DNA of 64,000 nt from Phycomyces blakesleeanus NRRL 1555(-) (Eukaryota > Mucoromycota > Mucoromycetes > Mucorales > Phycomycetaceae), in assembly GCF_001638985.1 (NCBI RefSeq), contig NW_017265162.1:124001-188000 (forward strand). The letters are read 5' to 3'. Below the pieces are notes generated by a model that ran no database searches, had not been told where the DNA came from, and worked only from the letters and a program-made list of their open reading frames with translations. Of the stretch, positions 1 to 13,400 are shown one piece after another. Both the position numbers and the translations under genes were made by a program. Position 1 is the stretch's first letter. Each line of letters starts with the position of its first letter.

Positions 1-19
1 AACTTTTATCTTAAAGTAC

Positions 20-3000
20 CTTAAAGATAGAACTGGATGCACAGGACATCACAAGAGGAACAAATGGAGCCATGGATATGACCTCATCTGTACCATCCAT
101 AACAGAAGGATGCATGCGTGAGAGGAGAGTCAAGATGGGGTAGAGACCAGGGTGAACACTTGCAGCCTAAGTAAGCATTAAATAAGTCAACTGTACATTG
201 TGTGATGCTCTTTACCCAAGCGTTATTTAAATTACCATCGAGTCAGCAAGAAGTTGCTTAACAGCAATGTCGAGCTCCTTGAGAAGGTACGGGTGGAGTT
301 GAGGGAATCTAGTGAAAAACTCACGTCCTGTCAATTTGTTAAGACCACTATGTTCATCCTTAATCTTTTTTGTTCCGAAGGTTCTTTGCAAAAGTGTCGA
401 GAACAACATAACAGAGCAGTTACGAATAGCCCAACTAAAACATATGAAAAGGAATTTGTCAACAAATGATGTGCAATTGGCGAATGAATTATTATCAATG
501 ACAAACCTTGGAGACGAGAATCCGTTAATCGAGAGTGAAAAGCCATCTGAAGCATATTTCAAAACGCTTGTTCCGAGCTTAGAATCCATAAAGATGGTAC
601 GAAGAATGTTGAATGCATGAACTTGGGGAAGATCAATCTTTTGGTCAGCATCGGATGGTGCTTCAACACTTGCAAGCATGAAGAGACGCTGCATAGCCAT
701 TTCCAGCAAATCTCTCTTGTTAGGCTTTTCACTGCTTACAACACCCAGAATACAAAGCGGAAGACCTGCACTACGTCTAGTGATGGAAATATTACTTGAT
801 GTTAAGCTTTCAAGGTTCTCCTACAAGATTATTTAAATATGTATTAATATTTTTTTATTAGATCTTATGTTTTATATTTCTTAAAAAAATTACCTTTAGC
901 CATTCCGAAGGAAGACGTGCGATGTCAGTCATAGGTGAAGCCAACAATCTAGAATTAAGTGATACATATGCAGGATACACAGCAGAGAATGCTCCTCGAT
1001 GTCTGATAGTTGTAAGCAATGAACGAAGGAGAGAGCCACTTTCCACCAAGTCATCGTAGGTGATAACACCCTATACATATATAAGAGTTGTTTTTTGTTT
1101 AAAAAACCATACATTACTTCCCTTCTTTGTCTTTATCTTAGATTGTTTACCTCTTTCGAGTGGTGTGTAACTATAGGAGCCTTTGAAATGATAACTTCCA
1201 AAAGTGAACTAAATGAAGAGTGTTTAAAGCAATATTAATTCAAGATCATCTTAAAAGGAACATTTCATATACAAAAGAAAAAGAAATAAATACCTAGCTT
1301 CCTTTACTGCTCTCCAGCATGAGCTCAAAATAATCTGATACTTTGGACCTGACCATTCAGAGTCAACATTGTCAATAATCATGTCATCTTCATTTTCTTC
1401 CATATCTTGGATAGACGCAGGGATATTTCCTTCAGGAGATGGGTTCGACAAGACTTCCATAACTGTATTACAAACGGTATGGATCAGAGTCAGAGCGCGT
1501 GAGTGAGCCTTTTTCCATGCATTGATATCAGAAAATACTGCTGGATTATGGTATTCGAGCTCACGGAAGACATATCTACGCAGGAGGGCATAATACATCA
1601 ATATTCATTTAAGTAAATGATGAAATTATAGTTTACTATAAAAAACACTTACTGCAAAGCCAAGAGGGTTCCGTGCATTGGCTTATATTGTGCAGCTTGG
1701 AGTAGGTTGTTCTTTGCAGCAGCGACCTGCCCGTCCAACATATCCATCAACTTTCCAGTAAAGACGACTAGAAGAGAAAATAAAGAGTACATATTAAATA
1801 AGCGTTTGCTTTCTCTACTACAAATATTCCTTTTATTAGTATTATTTCTTCTCTTACCAGCTGGTGAACCGTCATGGTCTCCAGATCCCTTGCTTGGTGC
1901 TACGTTTTGTTCGGGGTTGAGGTCGAATCCAAGAACAGTAATATACTTGGTGAAAATCAATCGGAAAATCATTGCACCACTATCGCTTTCTCCAGCTCTT
2001 GTGCTGACAACATTGCTTAATCCCCACCAGAGTAAGCTCTGTACATCTTCTCTCGACTCAATACCAGGCAATGGGCTGGGGAATTGTTCAAGAATATCAA
2101 AAGCGAGATTTCTGTTAAAGTCGAACGGATTTGTTAAAATATCAATTAAAAGCTTCGTATTGCGAGGGGATGCAGTAGGAACTCTGAATGGGAACTCTGG
2201 ACGGACAGTAAAGCCATCTGGGATAGGGATCTCTTCGATTCCAAAAATCTTGATTACAACTCCAATGAGTCTCAGTGCTGTAGACACACGTTGGAAAGAA
2301 GATCCAGGATACAAAGAGGTAGCATTGTGCTCATTAAGCCAATAAAGGAAAGCTTTACCATCCTCAATTGCTTTCCACATGGAGGCAGCTTCGGCAAGTA
2401 CTGCCTTAATATCTTCTTCTGATCGCTTTCCACGGTTATTTTCCACATACACGAGACGTGAGCGATAGGTACGATACTGGGCGTACATGCTACCCCTCAA
2501 ACGAGTCAAGAATTTTGTGATGTGAGCGCAAAGAGTTTGTCTGAATTCAGGAGACGTGCAGTTCATGTTCAATGGCAAAAACATCTTGACCATATCGAGC
2601 TCAATATTTGTAACAGTAGATGATGCCTTTCGTGATTCACACAGAAGACCAAGAGCATCAATTCTAATTTGATTGTCCAAATGGTAGATTGCCAATTTGA
2701 GGGTATCTACAGAGATCTTGGAGTTCTCTAATGATGCTCTGTCTATTTTCAAAATTACTAAAAGTTCGCTTCACACAAGAATAAAAATAAAAATCGAAAA
2801 CACTTGTATTCTTACCATAGGAGTATGCACTTCCATCCACGATATCCAAACTTCTTCCTGCCTTTAGTACAGCAATAAAAGCATTTAAGCGGAAATTAGG
2901 ATCGAGTTCGGACCAATGTTTATCATCCGTATCTTGCAATATCTTGATGATATACCAGAATGACTGAGGAGAGACTTTAAAGAGTGGCTGGAGAATAAAT

Positions 3001-5244
3001 CCGCTGGCATTTCTACGCAGAATTTCGGAATCTGAGGTAAGACACTTGAGGACAGGTACTGCCCATACTTTGATCCAATTGTCAATTGCTGTCTATACAA
3101 ATAAACGGCATATCAAGTTAAGAAAGTTGTTAAAAATTTATTTTACACAAAGTATTCATACATCGATATCTATCAATATCTACTTTTTTTTTTACCTTTG
3201 TCTCGGCATCCTTTTCTTTCAATGTCACATTTTGGCCCTTGAATGGACTGTAGCCAGGAATTGTCTCTTCAATACGTTGATAAAGAAGTGAAAGAACAAG
3301 GGATGTAATTTGTGGAGGAAGAACAAGACTGTCCATGGCACGGAAACATTTCCAAATAATCTCTGGTTCAGCTTGGAAAAAGGCGTCTGTTCCAACTTTT
3401 GGAACCAAAATGTTCAAAAGAGCATATTTAACCTATTTAATATGTTAATCCTGATATACTTGACTCTCGTTTCATTTTTATACAATACCTTTCTGTGCCA
3501 ATCCATAATTAATAGATTATTCAAAAGTACCGAAAGGAATTCATCATATTCACTCTTCTTATTGTAGAAGCTAGCTCTTGTTTCCATAATACCAAGAGTA
3601 AGTTCAAATATAGTGCGGACCTGATTCACAAAAAAAAACACAACTTTAGAAACAGCCTATGAACGGGGTGACACCAAAATATAATATAAATATATTACCT
3701 TGCTATTGAGAGCATCAACAGGGTCATCCCAATGATCCCACACATAGCGAATGATGATATCAACATTTTGTGGTGTAAGTACACCAGAAATCATGTCCAT
3801 AACTATAGCATCATTTCCACAGGAAGTTATATAGTTTTTTGTCTCCAAAAGCCACATTGCCAATGCATCAAATGCGACGACCTTTAATTGAGATTCCAGA
3901 TCCGCCTTTGAACAGAACGACAGAATACTAAAGAACACAATCTCGTGCAGGTTTCTGGAAGGATTTCTGTAGTTACGAGCGAAGTGTTCAGATGAGACAA
4001 AAAGGGATTATATCGACGCTTAAATTTCATACCTCTCCAAAGGTTTAGTTAAGCTGAATCCAGCAGGGCATTTGAGAAGAAGGATGTCTTTTCTAACGGT
4101 TGACACCAATCCTCGGACAACAGATAGCATGGGGGCATCACGTTTTAACCAGCCCGACGAACCGATCAAATCATTGCTAGGGGAAACACCAAACATCTTA
4201 AAGACATGCTCTGATACCTCAAGTTTTTCGTTATCTGCCGAGAAGAACCATCCAATAGCCCAATCACGCCCAAAAGAAGGATCTTGTGCCAAATTAATAA
4301 TTGATCCCAAAATCATTCCAGCGACTTGACTACAGTCTTTAGTGTAAATATTGGTGCGTGTACACATATCCAAAAGAATGCTGATCAAGGTAGACATGAT
4401 TTGTGTATCTTCAGTTGTTTCAATGGGTCCCAATTTCAAAGTCTTTGCAAAATCAAAAAGACTCGTTGCTCCATAGCGTGAGACAAGAGCAAGTACGGTC
4501 TTTGACAAGTACTGAAGATCGTTCATCAATTGATCGGCAGAAAGCGTTTGTGGTGCAAGTTTCGATGTTGATACTCTGTCGTTTGCAGGATTTATTAATT
4601 GCTGCTGAGCTGATACAAGACCAGACACCAAAAAGCGCATTGTTTTTTCAAAAGTATTAAGAACAGTACGTTTTCCAAGGTCGAAATCAGTTGTTGCATA
4701 AATAGTCAATGCTTTCTGTGCCAATGAAAAATCAGACAAGGCAGACTCGTCGTAATCGTATGTAATGTACTTTGTGTAGAAATACTCAAAGGTCGTGTTC
4801 TCGGTGTGTTTGACAGCTGCTTCCAAAAGTGGAACAAACTGACGGCGTGAAAGGTTTTCAGCAGCTGCAAAGTATCCAGACGAAGCAACAGGTTCAAGAA
4901 TGCATTTGATTTGTTCAATGTCATGCAATTCAAGCTGCTTCTTTGCTGCCGCTATATTCAAAGCCTTTGCTAGAGACACATTGTGATTTATTTGTTAATT
5001 TATATACGAATTTCGGGTATATTTCTTTTAAATATTAACCTGATTCTCTCAAACAAGCAGCTTGTTTATCCCATGGTTCATCCGCTTTGCTAATCAATTT
5101 TTTTATGGATGCTACAGCTGGAATGTATAAGGTATTGGGATACTTTTGAGAAAAATCATTCAAAATGGCGTTCCATTCCACAAATATAGATTTGGGAAGC
5201 TTTACAGGCTTCTGCCCATTCTTTGTTTTCTCGGAAATGCCCAT
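20..5244 (-). CDS. TRM732: THADA/Trm732-like protein (DUF2428), 3' end beyond window
   Basis: Homologues (yeast Trm732, human THADA) partner the Trm7/FTSJ1 methyltransferase for 2'-O-methylation of tRNA position 32. This is known of the family and inferred here. Thirteen in-frame exons were read on the minus strand: 5040-5244, 4033-4969, 3699-3954, 3489-3620, 3196-3432, 2816-3092, 1858-2757, 1653-1767, 1294-1575, 1151-1208, 894-1070, 236-820 and 20-166. They give about 1,436 residues before the last donor (GTACTT) at the edge. Family hallmarks are present in order: RIDALGLLCE, then RHRGAFSAVYPAYVSL, ITRRSAGLPLCILG, HAFNILRTIFMDSKLG, SWAIRNCSVMLFSTLLQRTF and KLTGREFFTRFP, the last ones forming the DUF2428 core. 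The protein is all-helical and repeat-like with no membrane segment. The start ATG at 5244 opens the first frame that joins the downstream exons in phase. Identity is confident; individual exon ends are inferred. Confidence 0.88.
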
Positions 5245-5885
5245 GCTAATGTCTTCCGAGTTATATGATTGTCAAAGCTGTGTTCAAGTAATCATTAAAA
5301 CACTTGTCAAAATCGTGGTGGCTTGTGGACAGCCAGTCCTCAACCCTCCTCCTTTTCACCCCAATTGGTAAGATCTGCAGAAGCCCCTTTTTTGTTCTTG
5401 ATCCAGCAATTATTACTATTGCCATTGCCATTGGTATTCTTATTATTCTTATTATTACTGACAGTAGTATTTTTGTTAGATTAATAAGATATTGTCCTGT
5501 GTAATTATTACATTAGGAAGATATATATATATATATATACGGGAACTTTATTTTTGGTGCCAAAGACGAAATGTTAAATTTGCTACATAATGGTCACTGC
5601 TAAATTATGCATTCGCCCACCTGATATTTGTATATTCATTTTTTTTCCATATATGCCAGTGTAAAGATGCTAGGCCAAGAGACAAAAGTGATTTTATTTA
5701 TTCTTAAGATGAACATTATTCACAAATATTAATATACCCGAAAATTATTATAGTCCAAAGCATGGTGATTAAATTCATTCATTTTAACCTCTTTATTGTC
5801 CATATTAGTTTTGTACTTTCCTTGACTTATATTCACTATTGTAGCATCAAAATAAAGTAAAAAAAAATAACAAAATTATTCCAAT
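5245..5885. other. Intergenic spacer upstream of the THADA-like gene
   Basis: No gene is seen. Positions 5290-5400 are somewhat GC-richer and lie just upstream of the THADA-like start, so they may hold its promoter. A short (AT)n run sits at about 5519-5540, and the rest is AT-rich. Confidence 0.5.
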
Positions 5886-6183
5886 CTAATAGTCTACCAA
5901 ATGTATATTTTTTGGAATGCCTGGCGATGGCCAGGTTGGAAGGTTTATGTTATTAATATAAAAAATGAAAGCGGAAGCTGGTTGTAGTATTACCTTGGAA
6001 AATCATAATATGTTGCATCTGGTGTTTGAAAGCACCGACACGGGCAAAGGTTGGGAGCTTGCTTGAAAATTCCAAGAAATAACCGGAAGCAAGAAGTGCA
6101 GTGATTGGACGTAATACATTTACTGGCTGCACAATATGGTTAAATGGATAAAACTTAGCATTTGATGCGTAGCGGAAATACAT
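5886..6183 (-). CDS. Small two-exon protein candidate, 74 aa, unknown
   Basis: Exon 1 (5994-6183) and exon 2 (5886-5920) join in frame across a 73-nt intron with donor GTAATA and acceptor GCCAG. The reading frame starts at an ATG at 6183 and ends at TAG. The product would be 74 residues, begin MYFRYASNAKFYPF, carry one likely membrane-spanning stretch around residues 21-38 (VNVLRPITALLASGYFLEF) and have a basic C-terminal half. The composition looks like a small organellar or membrane protein rather than random AT-rich translation, but I do not recognise the family. The first coding exon could be further upstream, since an AG directly precedes the ATG. A relic of a larger gene is an alternative. 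Confidence 0.35.
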
Positions 6184-6754
6184 AACTATCCATGACAGAC
6201 AGACAGACAGTAGGAGCAAGATACTGAAAGCAGCGAATCTCTCTCTCTCTAAATCTCCTCTTTCCTTTTGCCTCTTAGAGTTAGGTTGGAAATAATTTAT
6301 ATGATTAAGTCTTGTTGCGTCATATGAGCATAATATTGTGTATAAGATCAGGCACAATGACAGAGATAATTGGATAAATGTATATGGAAAAGATTTCGTT
6401 CTCTGATACTTTATATAAATTCTTTTTATTACACTGCTCGGAAGTCCTAAGATGTGCTACACAATTAAAAGGTGTGCCAGAACCTTTTGTAGAAACGTAT
6501 CTTTCAGTTAAGACTACGACATTTTTTTTTAACACTTGATACAGGGCAACCAATTCAAAACGGCACGGAAAGAAATTGAAACCAAACTTTGATAAACATT
6601 TTGAAATAGGAGTGACAAACATTTTTACTTCTTTCGTGAGTATAATTCAAAAAGATTTAAATAACTTGGACTTGTGTAGCTGTATTGGATTATCTATCCT
6701 TTCCTTAGTGTAGGTTAATACGACTACTTTAAAGAAATGTACTTGAACAAGATA

Positions 6755-7285
6755 ATACTGGGGTGAAGAATGGAAGCCTGTAATATATAGAGCGACAAGT
6801 TTTGGTATAGTAATTTTTTTTTGAAGAAAGAAAAGTCTGGAAAATACAGTCCCTGGATAAATCAATATGAGAGGCGAGATCCTCATTATTTGGAAATAAA
6901 GATTCAAGAACATGAAGTTTTAGTGGTAGTATGCAAGTGTATCTGGAGTGGAGTTACTAGATACCGTTTCCGTCTGGAGGGAAATATGAATATGAATACA
7001 TAAAATAGCACTACAAAAAGACTTTACAGTATACGTTAAGAATATTGAACAAAGGCCTTTTACACTGCATATACTAAAAACAACAGCATCAAACCACACA
7101 AGGTACCAAGAAGGTCTTGGTATAGATGTTCTTGAGCGATTAGGAGTTAGCTCAGATCTCAGCACAAACAAGAACAACTTGGATCATTTCCGTTATTACG
7201 TGAACTTAAAACATTAATGAATAAGTCTAAAAAAGAAAGACCAGAAGAAATTTTGTAAAAGCAATTAGAAATAATAAACCTGTAT
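6755..7285 (+). mobile_element. Decayed Tc1/mariner transposase relic
   Basis: Fragments of a Tc1-type DDE transposase can be read in order on the plus strand, interrupted by stops and frame changes. At 6766-6822, EEWKPVIYRATSF resembles the family's DWKxVIxSDESKF block with the catalytic Asp lost. At 6910-7000, VCKCIWSGVTRYRFRLEGNM resembles VMVWGCxSWxGVGxLxFxEGNM. At 7090-7215, NHT, GIDVLE and SSDLS resemble xxHTS, IxVLEWP and SPDLNPIEN. Then KSKKERPEEIL resembles the C-terminal KPKxxEELW block. No terminal inverted repeats were found around it, so the limits are approximate. It is inactive by inspection. Recognition rests on the order and spacing of the blocks, not on any single one. Confidence 0.6.
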
Positions 7286-10200
7286 TCGCACTGGGTAATA
7301 CTTCTTGTGGACGTCTAAGAGGGATCGCGATTAGAAATAATAAAAGCAGCAAATTTCATATTAAATGATCTCCCATGTTTTATTTCAGATAAACTAAATA
7401 ACCCAAGTTTCACCATGTCCATATTATAGAAGCATTGGTTTCTTGTATGAAAGTAAGAAAGGTGGAAGAGGTGCAGTGTATATCTTCATATAGATGAAAA
7501 AATAAACTAAACAAAAAGGCTGTTCCGATGCAATGAGTCGACTGGCAGCAACATGAAAACGCTATTTTCTTGACCAAATTAATAGTTAACTTGATGAATG
7601 CCCGCAATATCAATCATGTATATATATTAGAGGCCCTGTATTATAATCTGAGCTTCATCCAACATACACGCGCATACCATTTTACCTTTGAGCTTTTAGT
7701 AAAATAGTAATAATAGCTTACTAATGGGTTAAGTGACTTGGATATTTCACTAAAAAGAAAGACAAAATCAGAGAGGTTTAAGGGTCGATCATACAACATA
7801 GTGTTTTTTTTTAAATTTCTCGGAAACATACAAATATGATGCCCTCTCGGTAATTGGTCTCTAGGGTAGTGTATTAAACATATATCATATATTATATGTT
7901 CAAAGCACTCGTCCCATACTTTGTTTCTACAGGATAGAGTGGCTCTAGATAATATGGCTATAATATGTATATATATATTTATATTGGAGTGTGGTCCATG
8001 CTCAAGCTTTAATAATAATTAATTTTAATCAAACGTTTGTGGCAGCATAGCTGATCGAGAATATATTTATATGTAAAAAAAAAACCTACCAATACATACA
8101 CATAAATTAGTTCAGCTGTGGAAAAACTAAGAAAACTCCATTTTTTTAAAGTGTTAAAGTGGTAATGAAATTCCTTCATTCACTTATTTATATTTATAAT
8201 ATATATATAGATCGGCCAAGACCGTTTGATCGGAAGAAGTATTGTAAAGAATAGCCTTTATCTTTTGTAAATAAATTATAAAAAAAATTGTGATCAAGAA
8301 GAGTAAATTGATAAGGCAGCCAAAAATTAAAGCCATTTCAAATCATACACAGCTAAAAAAAAATTCCTTTTTTTCTTTCTTTCTTTACACGATACATAGA
8401 TAAAAAGAAGTGTGAATATTACTCTAGTATCCAAGACATACATAATTTAAGCTTTATGCTTCTCTTGGCTACCGGAAAAGTCATACCCCGAGATATATCA
8501 TTATCTATAATTATAAAAATAAATAAGAGATGCACAGCGCACCTTGAAACAGACGGCAGATAGTTTAATGGAAAAAGATTCGGTAAAAGGGCCTTTTTTA
8601 TATATAAGATTTTTACAGATTCTTTTTTTTTTACACAAATATACACACACAAAAAAACAGAGCCAAGAAAAAAACGTGCGAATACAATCCATATATATAG
8701 GCAGATAAGACTTTTTGATTGTCTTTTTTTTTGATTTTCTTTTATAATTCTGGGCTCAGATATACTCATTGTTGTTAAGACAGATTTTTCGAGAATTTTC
8801 TCAAATGATTTCAGAGGGTTTTTTTTAAGGTCCCAATTGATCCACCATCATATTCATTATCAAAAAAAAACACTAGCAATGGGAATCCTCGGTAAGAAAT
8901 GAGAAACATAAGCCATTAACCAACGTCTAGAGCTTCATTTATGTTGTTTTGCGGAATTGTGTCGGTTAACCTGAAAAAGGGAAAATTATCTTCATTTATG
9001 GCACCATCATGGACACAAGTTCCTTAGACTCTTATTATTTTTCTGGCTTAACTATCTACCCACAATTACAAAATCATGTCTTTAAGCGTATGGGGACCTG
9101 TATATGGTTTGTGTTTTGTGTTTATTTGATTCGATATAAAAGAACCTCAAGACACAAAACTATAAATATATATACTAAGAAAACAAATGAATATTAATGC
9201 ATAGTAAAACAGTCATTGCTATAACACCTTGAAACATGTTGTATAAGAAAACATATTTTTTCATGTCAACTCAGATACCCAAAAAAAAAGAAGAAGTTGT
9301 GGGTGTGAGTGAGATTCTATATGAGTTTGGCTGCATTAAATTTGATAACTGCATTAATTTTCTCCCTTACCAGTCAGGTTTTACTAGACAGACCTGAGTA
9401 GTCTCTAAATTGTACTCTTCAGCAATTTTTTTTTAAAAGAAAATGATCTGCAGTGTCTTTTAGTGGTACAATTGATGTTCATGACAAACGTAAATAGAGG
9501 TTATAAGTGGATAAAAAAATACCCCGCACTAGAAACCACAAGTATGAAGTAGATTTATATAAAGGAAAAAAAAAAAGGTCATTGAAGAAGACTTTGTTCT
9601 ATTTAAGCGTCCAAAGGAAGAACAAACGTAGAGATAAGCACGCAAAAAGGTTTTTCGCCTTATTATTTTTGTCAAAAATAAAAATGAAGTACAAAATATC
9701 AAATGGCAGAGCAATCGCATTCAGTTCCGTTACCTTCTCAGTAGAATCTCCGACATCTTTTCCTATGCATTTTTGAGAATCCGCCTCTTCACTTAACATG
9801 ACGGCATGTGTGGCAGGCGGAGACAGCGTTGAATAATTTATCCAGGGGTCCTACAATTTTTGACATGTCAATTGTAGATCGTTGGGAATCCAACACTAAA
9901 ATTTGGTGCAAAAAATCTAGTTGACTAGAATTGAAGAGGCCAAATAGAAGGTGTAATTGCCAGATTTTTTTTTGTAAAGAGCACACTTCTCAAAAGGCTT
10001 TTCAATTGCTAGTTCTGATTGCGTTGTGTAAATGAGTTTTTTTTTTAGGTCCCTTTTTTATTTTATTTTATATATACATTTATTTCTTCCGCTTTAATCA
10101 TTAACAAGATAGGCGGATACAATCCGTTTGCACCTTAACATAGGCTATTCTTTCAGCTACAAAATTTTAACAAGTCCGTTCCAGAAAATACATTATGCGA

Positions 10201-10406
10201 GGTCTTTTATTTTCCCGGTCAATATTCTGAATTAAATATATAATAAAAAAAAGGGTTAAAAGGTACCACTTTAAATCGAAAATTTAATTCTTTTTCACTA
10301 CTTCTTTCCTCCCCTTTCTACTCATCCTATTCATTCAATTAATTCATATTCATAAAGCATACATTACATACATTTCAATTAGACTAAACCCAAATCCTTT
10401 GCTATA
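7286..10406. other. Gene-poor AT-rich spacer
   Basis: I see no convincing gene. Open frames are short and rich in Ile/Lys/Phe/Tyr, as expected from AT-rich DNA. The least random stretch is a minus-strand frame at 9789-9986 that includes KLFNAVSACHTCRHV. It has no start or splice context I can support. The last 300 bases precede the ABC transporter and are pyrimidine-rich (CTTTCTACTCATCC at about 10314-10327), as in promoters and leaders of expressed fungal genes. Confidence 0.5.
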
Positions 10407-13400
10407 ATGGATCATCCATCATATTCAGGATTGCCTGAACGAAATCAGGCAGAACGCCATTATGAAGCATCCGAAAACTCATTGGATGCCAAAACTCTAG
10501 ACGGCACAGACGAAAAAGAACTCGAAATCCGTCGCACCACCACTTCCCGTACTGGCGAAGGAGGTGGTTTTGGCGAACTCGATGCCAATGCCGTCAACAT
10601 CGAAGATGCTATGTCCAACTACGAAGAAATGCGACGTGAGATGACAAAGCAATCCCGTATGACTCAACCCAACGCCCCCACCGACGCTGAAAAAGGTCAA
10701 TCTCAAGATTTTGATCTGACCGATTTCTTGCGCAACGTTGACGACGAGACCTCTGCTGCCGGTATCGCTCGAAAACACATGGGTGTCATCTGGAAAGATC
10801 TCTGCGTCAAGGGTCTTGGTGCCGATGCAAAGACTATCAGTACCAACTTTTCAGTCATCAAAACATTTGTCCAATTCTGGAAGTGGGGCAAAACCCAAGG
10901 CACTGATTTCACCATCCTCAAACCCCTCAATGGCTTCTGTAAGGACGGTGAGATGTTGCTCGTCCTCGGTCGTCCTGGTTCTGGTTGCTCTACCCTTCTC
11001 CGTGTCCTAGCAAATATGCGCGGCTCTTACACATCCATCGAAGGCGAGGTCACCTATGGTGGCATCGAAGCTACTGAGTTCAGCAAGTACTTCCGTGGTG
11101 AAGTCTGTTACAACGAAGAAGAAGATCTCCATTACCCTACCTTGACTACCAAGCAGACTCTCATGTTCGCTCTGAAGAACAAGGTTCCCGGCAAGCGTGT
11201 TCCCGGCGAGTCCTCTAAGGAATTCATCAACAAGGTCCTTTACATGCTCGGAAACATGCTCGGTCTCACTAAACAGATGAACACCATGGTCGGTAATGCC
11301 TTCGTCCGTGGTCTCTCTGGTGGTGAACGTAAGCGTCTCTCAATTGCCGAACAGATGACCACCCGCAGTTCTATCAATTGTTGGGATTGCGCTACCCGTG
11401 GTCTCGATGCCTCGTCTGCTCTCGATTATGTCCGTTCCCTCCGTGTCATGACCGATGTTTTGCACAAGACTACCATCTCCACTCTTTACCAGGCCTCCGA
11501 CAACATCTTCAATCTGTTCGACAAGGTCATGGTTCTTGACGAAGGTCGCTGCATCTACTTTGGTCCTACCTCCCAAGCCAAGTCCTTCTTTGAGGATGTC
11601 GGTTTCTACTGCCCCAGCCGCAAGTCCATTCCCGATTTCTTGACCGGTCTCTGTAACGCCAACGAACGTGAGTTCCGTCCTGGATTCGAAGGCAAGACTC
11701 CTCTTAACTCTGCCCAGTTCGAGAACACCTACCTTCAGTCCGAGATGTACCGCGAGATGATGCGTGAGCGCGATGCTTACGAGTCCCAGATCGCCAAGGA
11801 CCGTCCCGATGAACACTTCAGACAGGCTATCCTCGAGGCCCATCAGAAGCGTGCTCCCAAGAAATCTCCCTTTGTCTCTACTTATTATCAACAAGTCGTC
11901 GCCCTCACCATCCGTCAGTTCCAATTGATCTTTGGTGATGTCGGTGCTCTGGTCTCTCGTTATGGTGGTGTCGTCGTCAAGGGTATTATCATGGCCTCTG
12001 TATTCTACAAGATGCCAGTCGATGCCAATGGTGCCTTCTCTCGCGGTGGTGCTTTCTTGTTCTCTTTGCTTTTCAACGCTTTAATTGCCCAGGCCGAATT
12101 GTCTGCTTTCATGCAAGGTCGTCGTGTCCTCGAGAAACACAAGCATTTTGCCCTTTACCATCCGTCTGCCTTTTACATTGCCCAAGTCATTTCTGATATT
12201 CCATTGGCCATTATTCAAGTTATCATTTTCCAGCTTTGCGTCTACTTTATCATGGGTCTCAAGATGGATGCCGGAGCTGTAAGTATACACACACCTTTAG
12301 TATTATTATTTATTGATATGATTACTAATATTTTTTTCTGAATTTATATATGTTTTTTCTTAGTACTTTACTTTCATGGTCGTCCTGGTCTTTACCAATT
12401 TGTGTATGAACGGTTTCTTCAGATTCTGGGGTGCTGTTTTGCCAAATTTCTTTGCCGCTTCTCAGATTTCCAGTATCTTCCTTATTGCTTGTTTGATCTA
12501 CTCTGGTTATCAGGTAAGACTAATGTCTAATATAAATATAAACTATAACATCAAACAAGTATCTAACATTTTTTTTAAATATTATCATTGTAGATTCCTT
12601 ACAAGTACATGCATCCTTGGCTGTACTGGATTTACTGGATCAATCCTCTGGCTTATGGTTACAAGGCGCTGATATCCAATGAACTTCACGCAATGCACTT
12701 TGATTGCAATGGTCCTGCTATGGTTCCATATGGTCCTGGTTATGAAAACACTGACTACCGTACCTGTACTCTTGCCGGTGCAAACCCCGGTGAGCCCTTT
12801 GTTCTTGGTGACAGCTACCTTGACCGTGGTTACGACTATCAAGTCTGGCAGCGATGGATCGACTTTGTTGCCGTCGTTTTGTTCTTCGTATTCTTTACCG
12901 CAATTACCTGTCTCGCTATGGAATACTTTGGTCTCCAAAAGGAAGGTTCTATTACCAAGGTTTACAAGAACGGCAAGGCTCCCAAGGCCAAGACCGAAGA
13001 AGAACTTATGCAGCAGACCGGAACCCGTGAGGAAGAGCACATGGAGGCTGTTTCCGAAGGTACCACTTTCTCTTGGCACAACATTGATTACACTGTACCC
13101 ATCAAGGGTGGCAAGCTCCAACTTCTGAACGGCATCAACGGTATCGTCAAGCCCGGTCACCTTACTGCTCTTATGGGTTCTTCCGGTGCCGGTAAAACCA
13201 CTCTTCTTGATGTACTGGCCAAGCGAAAAACCATTGGTAAGATCGATGGTAGCATTCTGATGAACGGCGAGCCCCTGCGCAACGACTTTGAGCGTGTTAC
13301 TGGTTACTGCGAGCAGATGGATGTCCACAATCCCAATGCCACTGTCCGTGAAGCCCTTCAGTTCTCTGCCTATCTGCGTCAACCTGCCGAGGTCCCCAAG

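Noticed and set aside
1707..2345. 212-codon plus-strand frame
   Set aside because: Shadow of the THADA-like exon 1858-2757, with no family resemblance.
11340..11924. 194-codon minus-strand open frame
   Set aside because: Antisense shadow of NBD1 in the same transporter.
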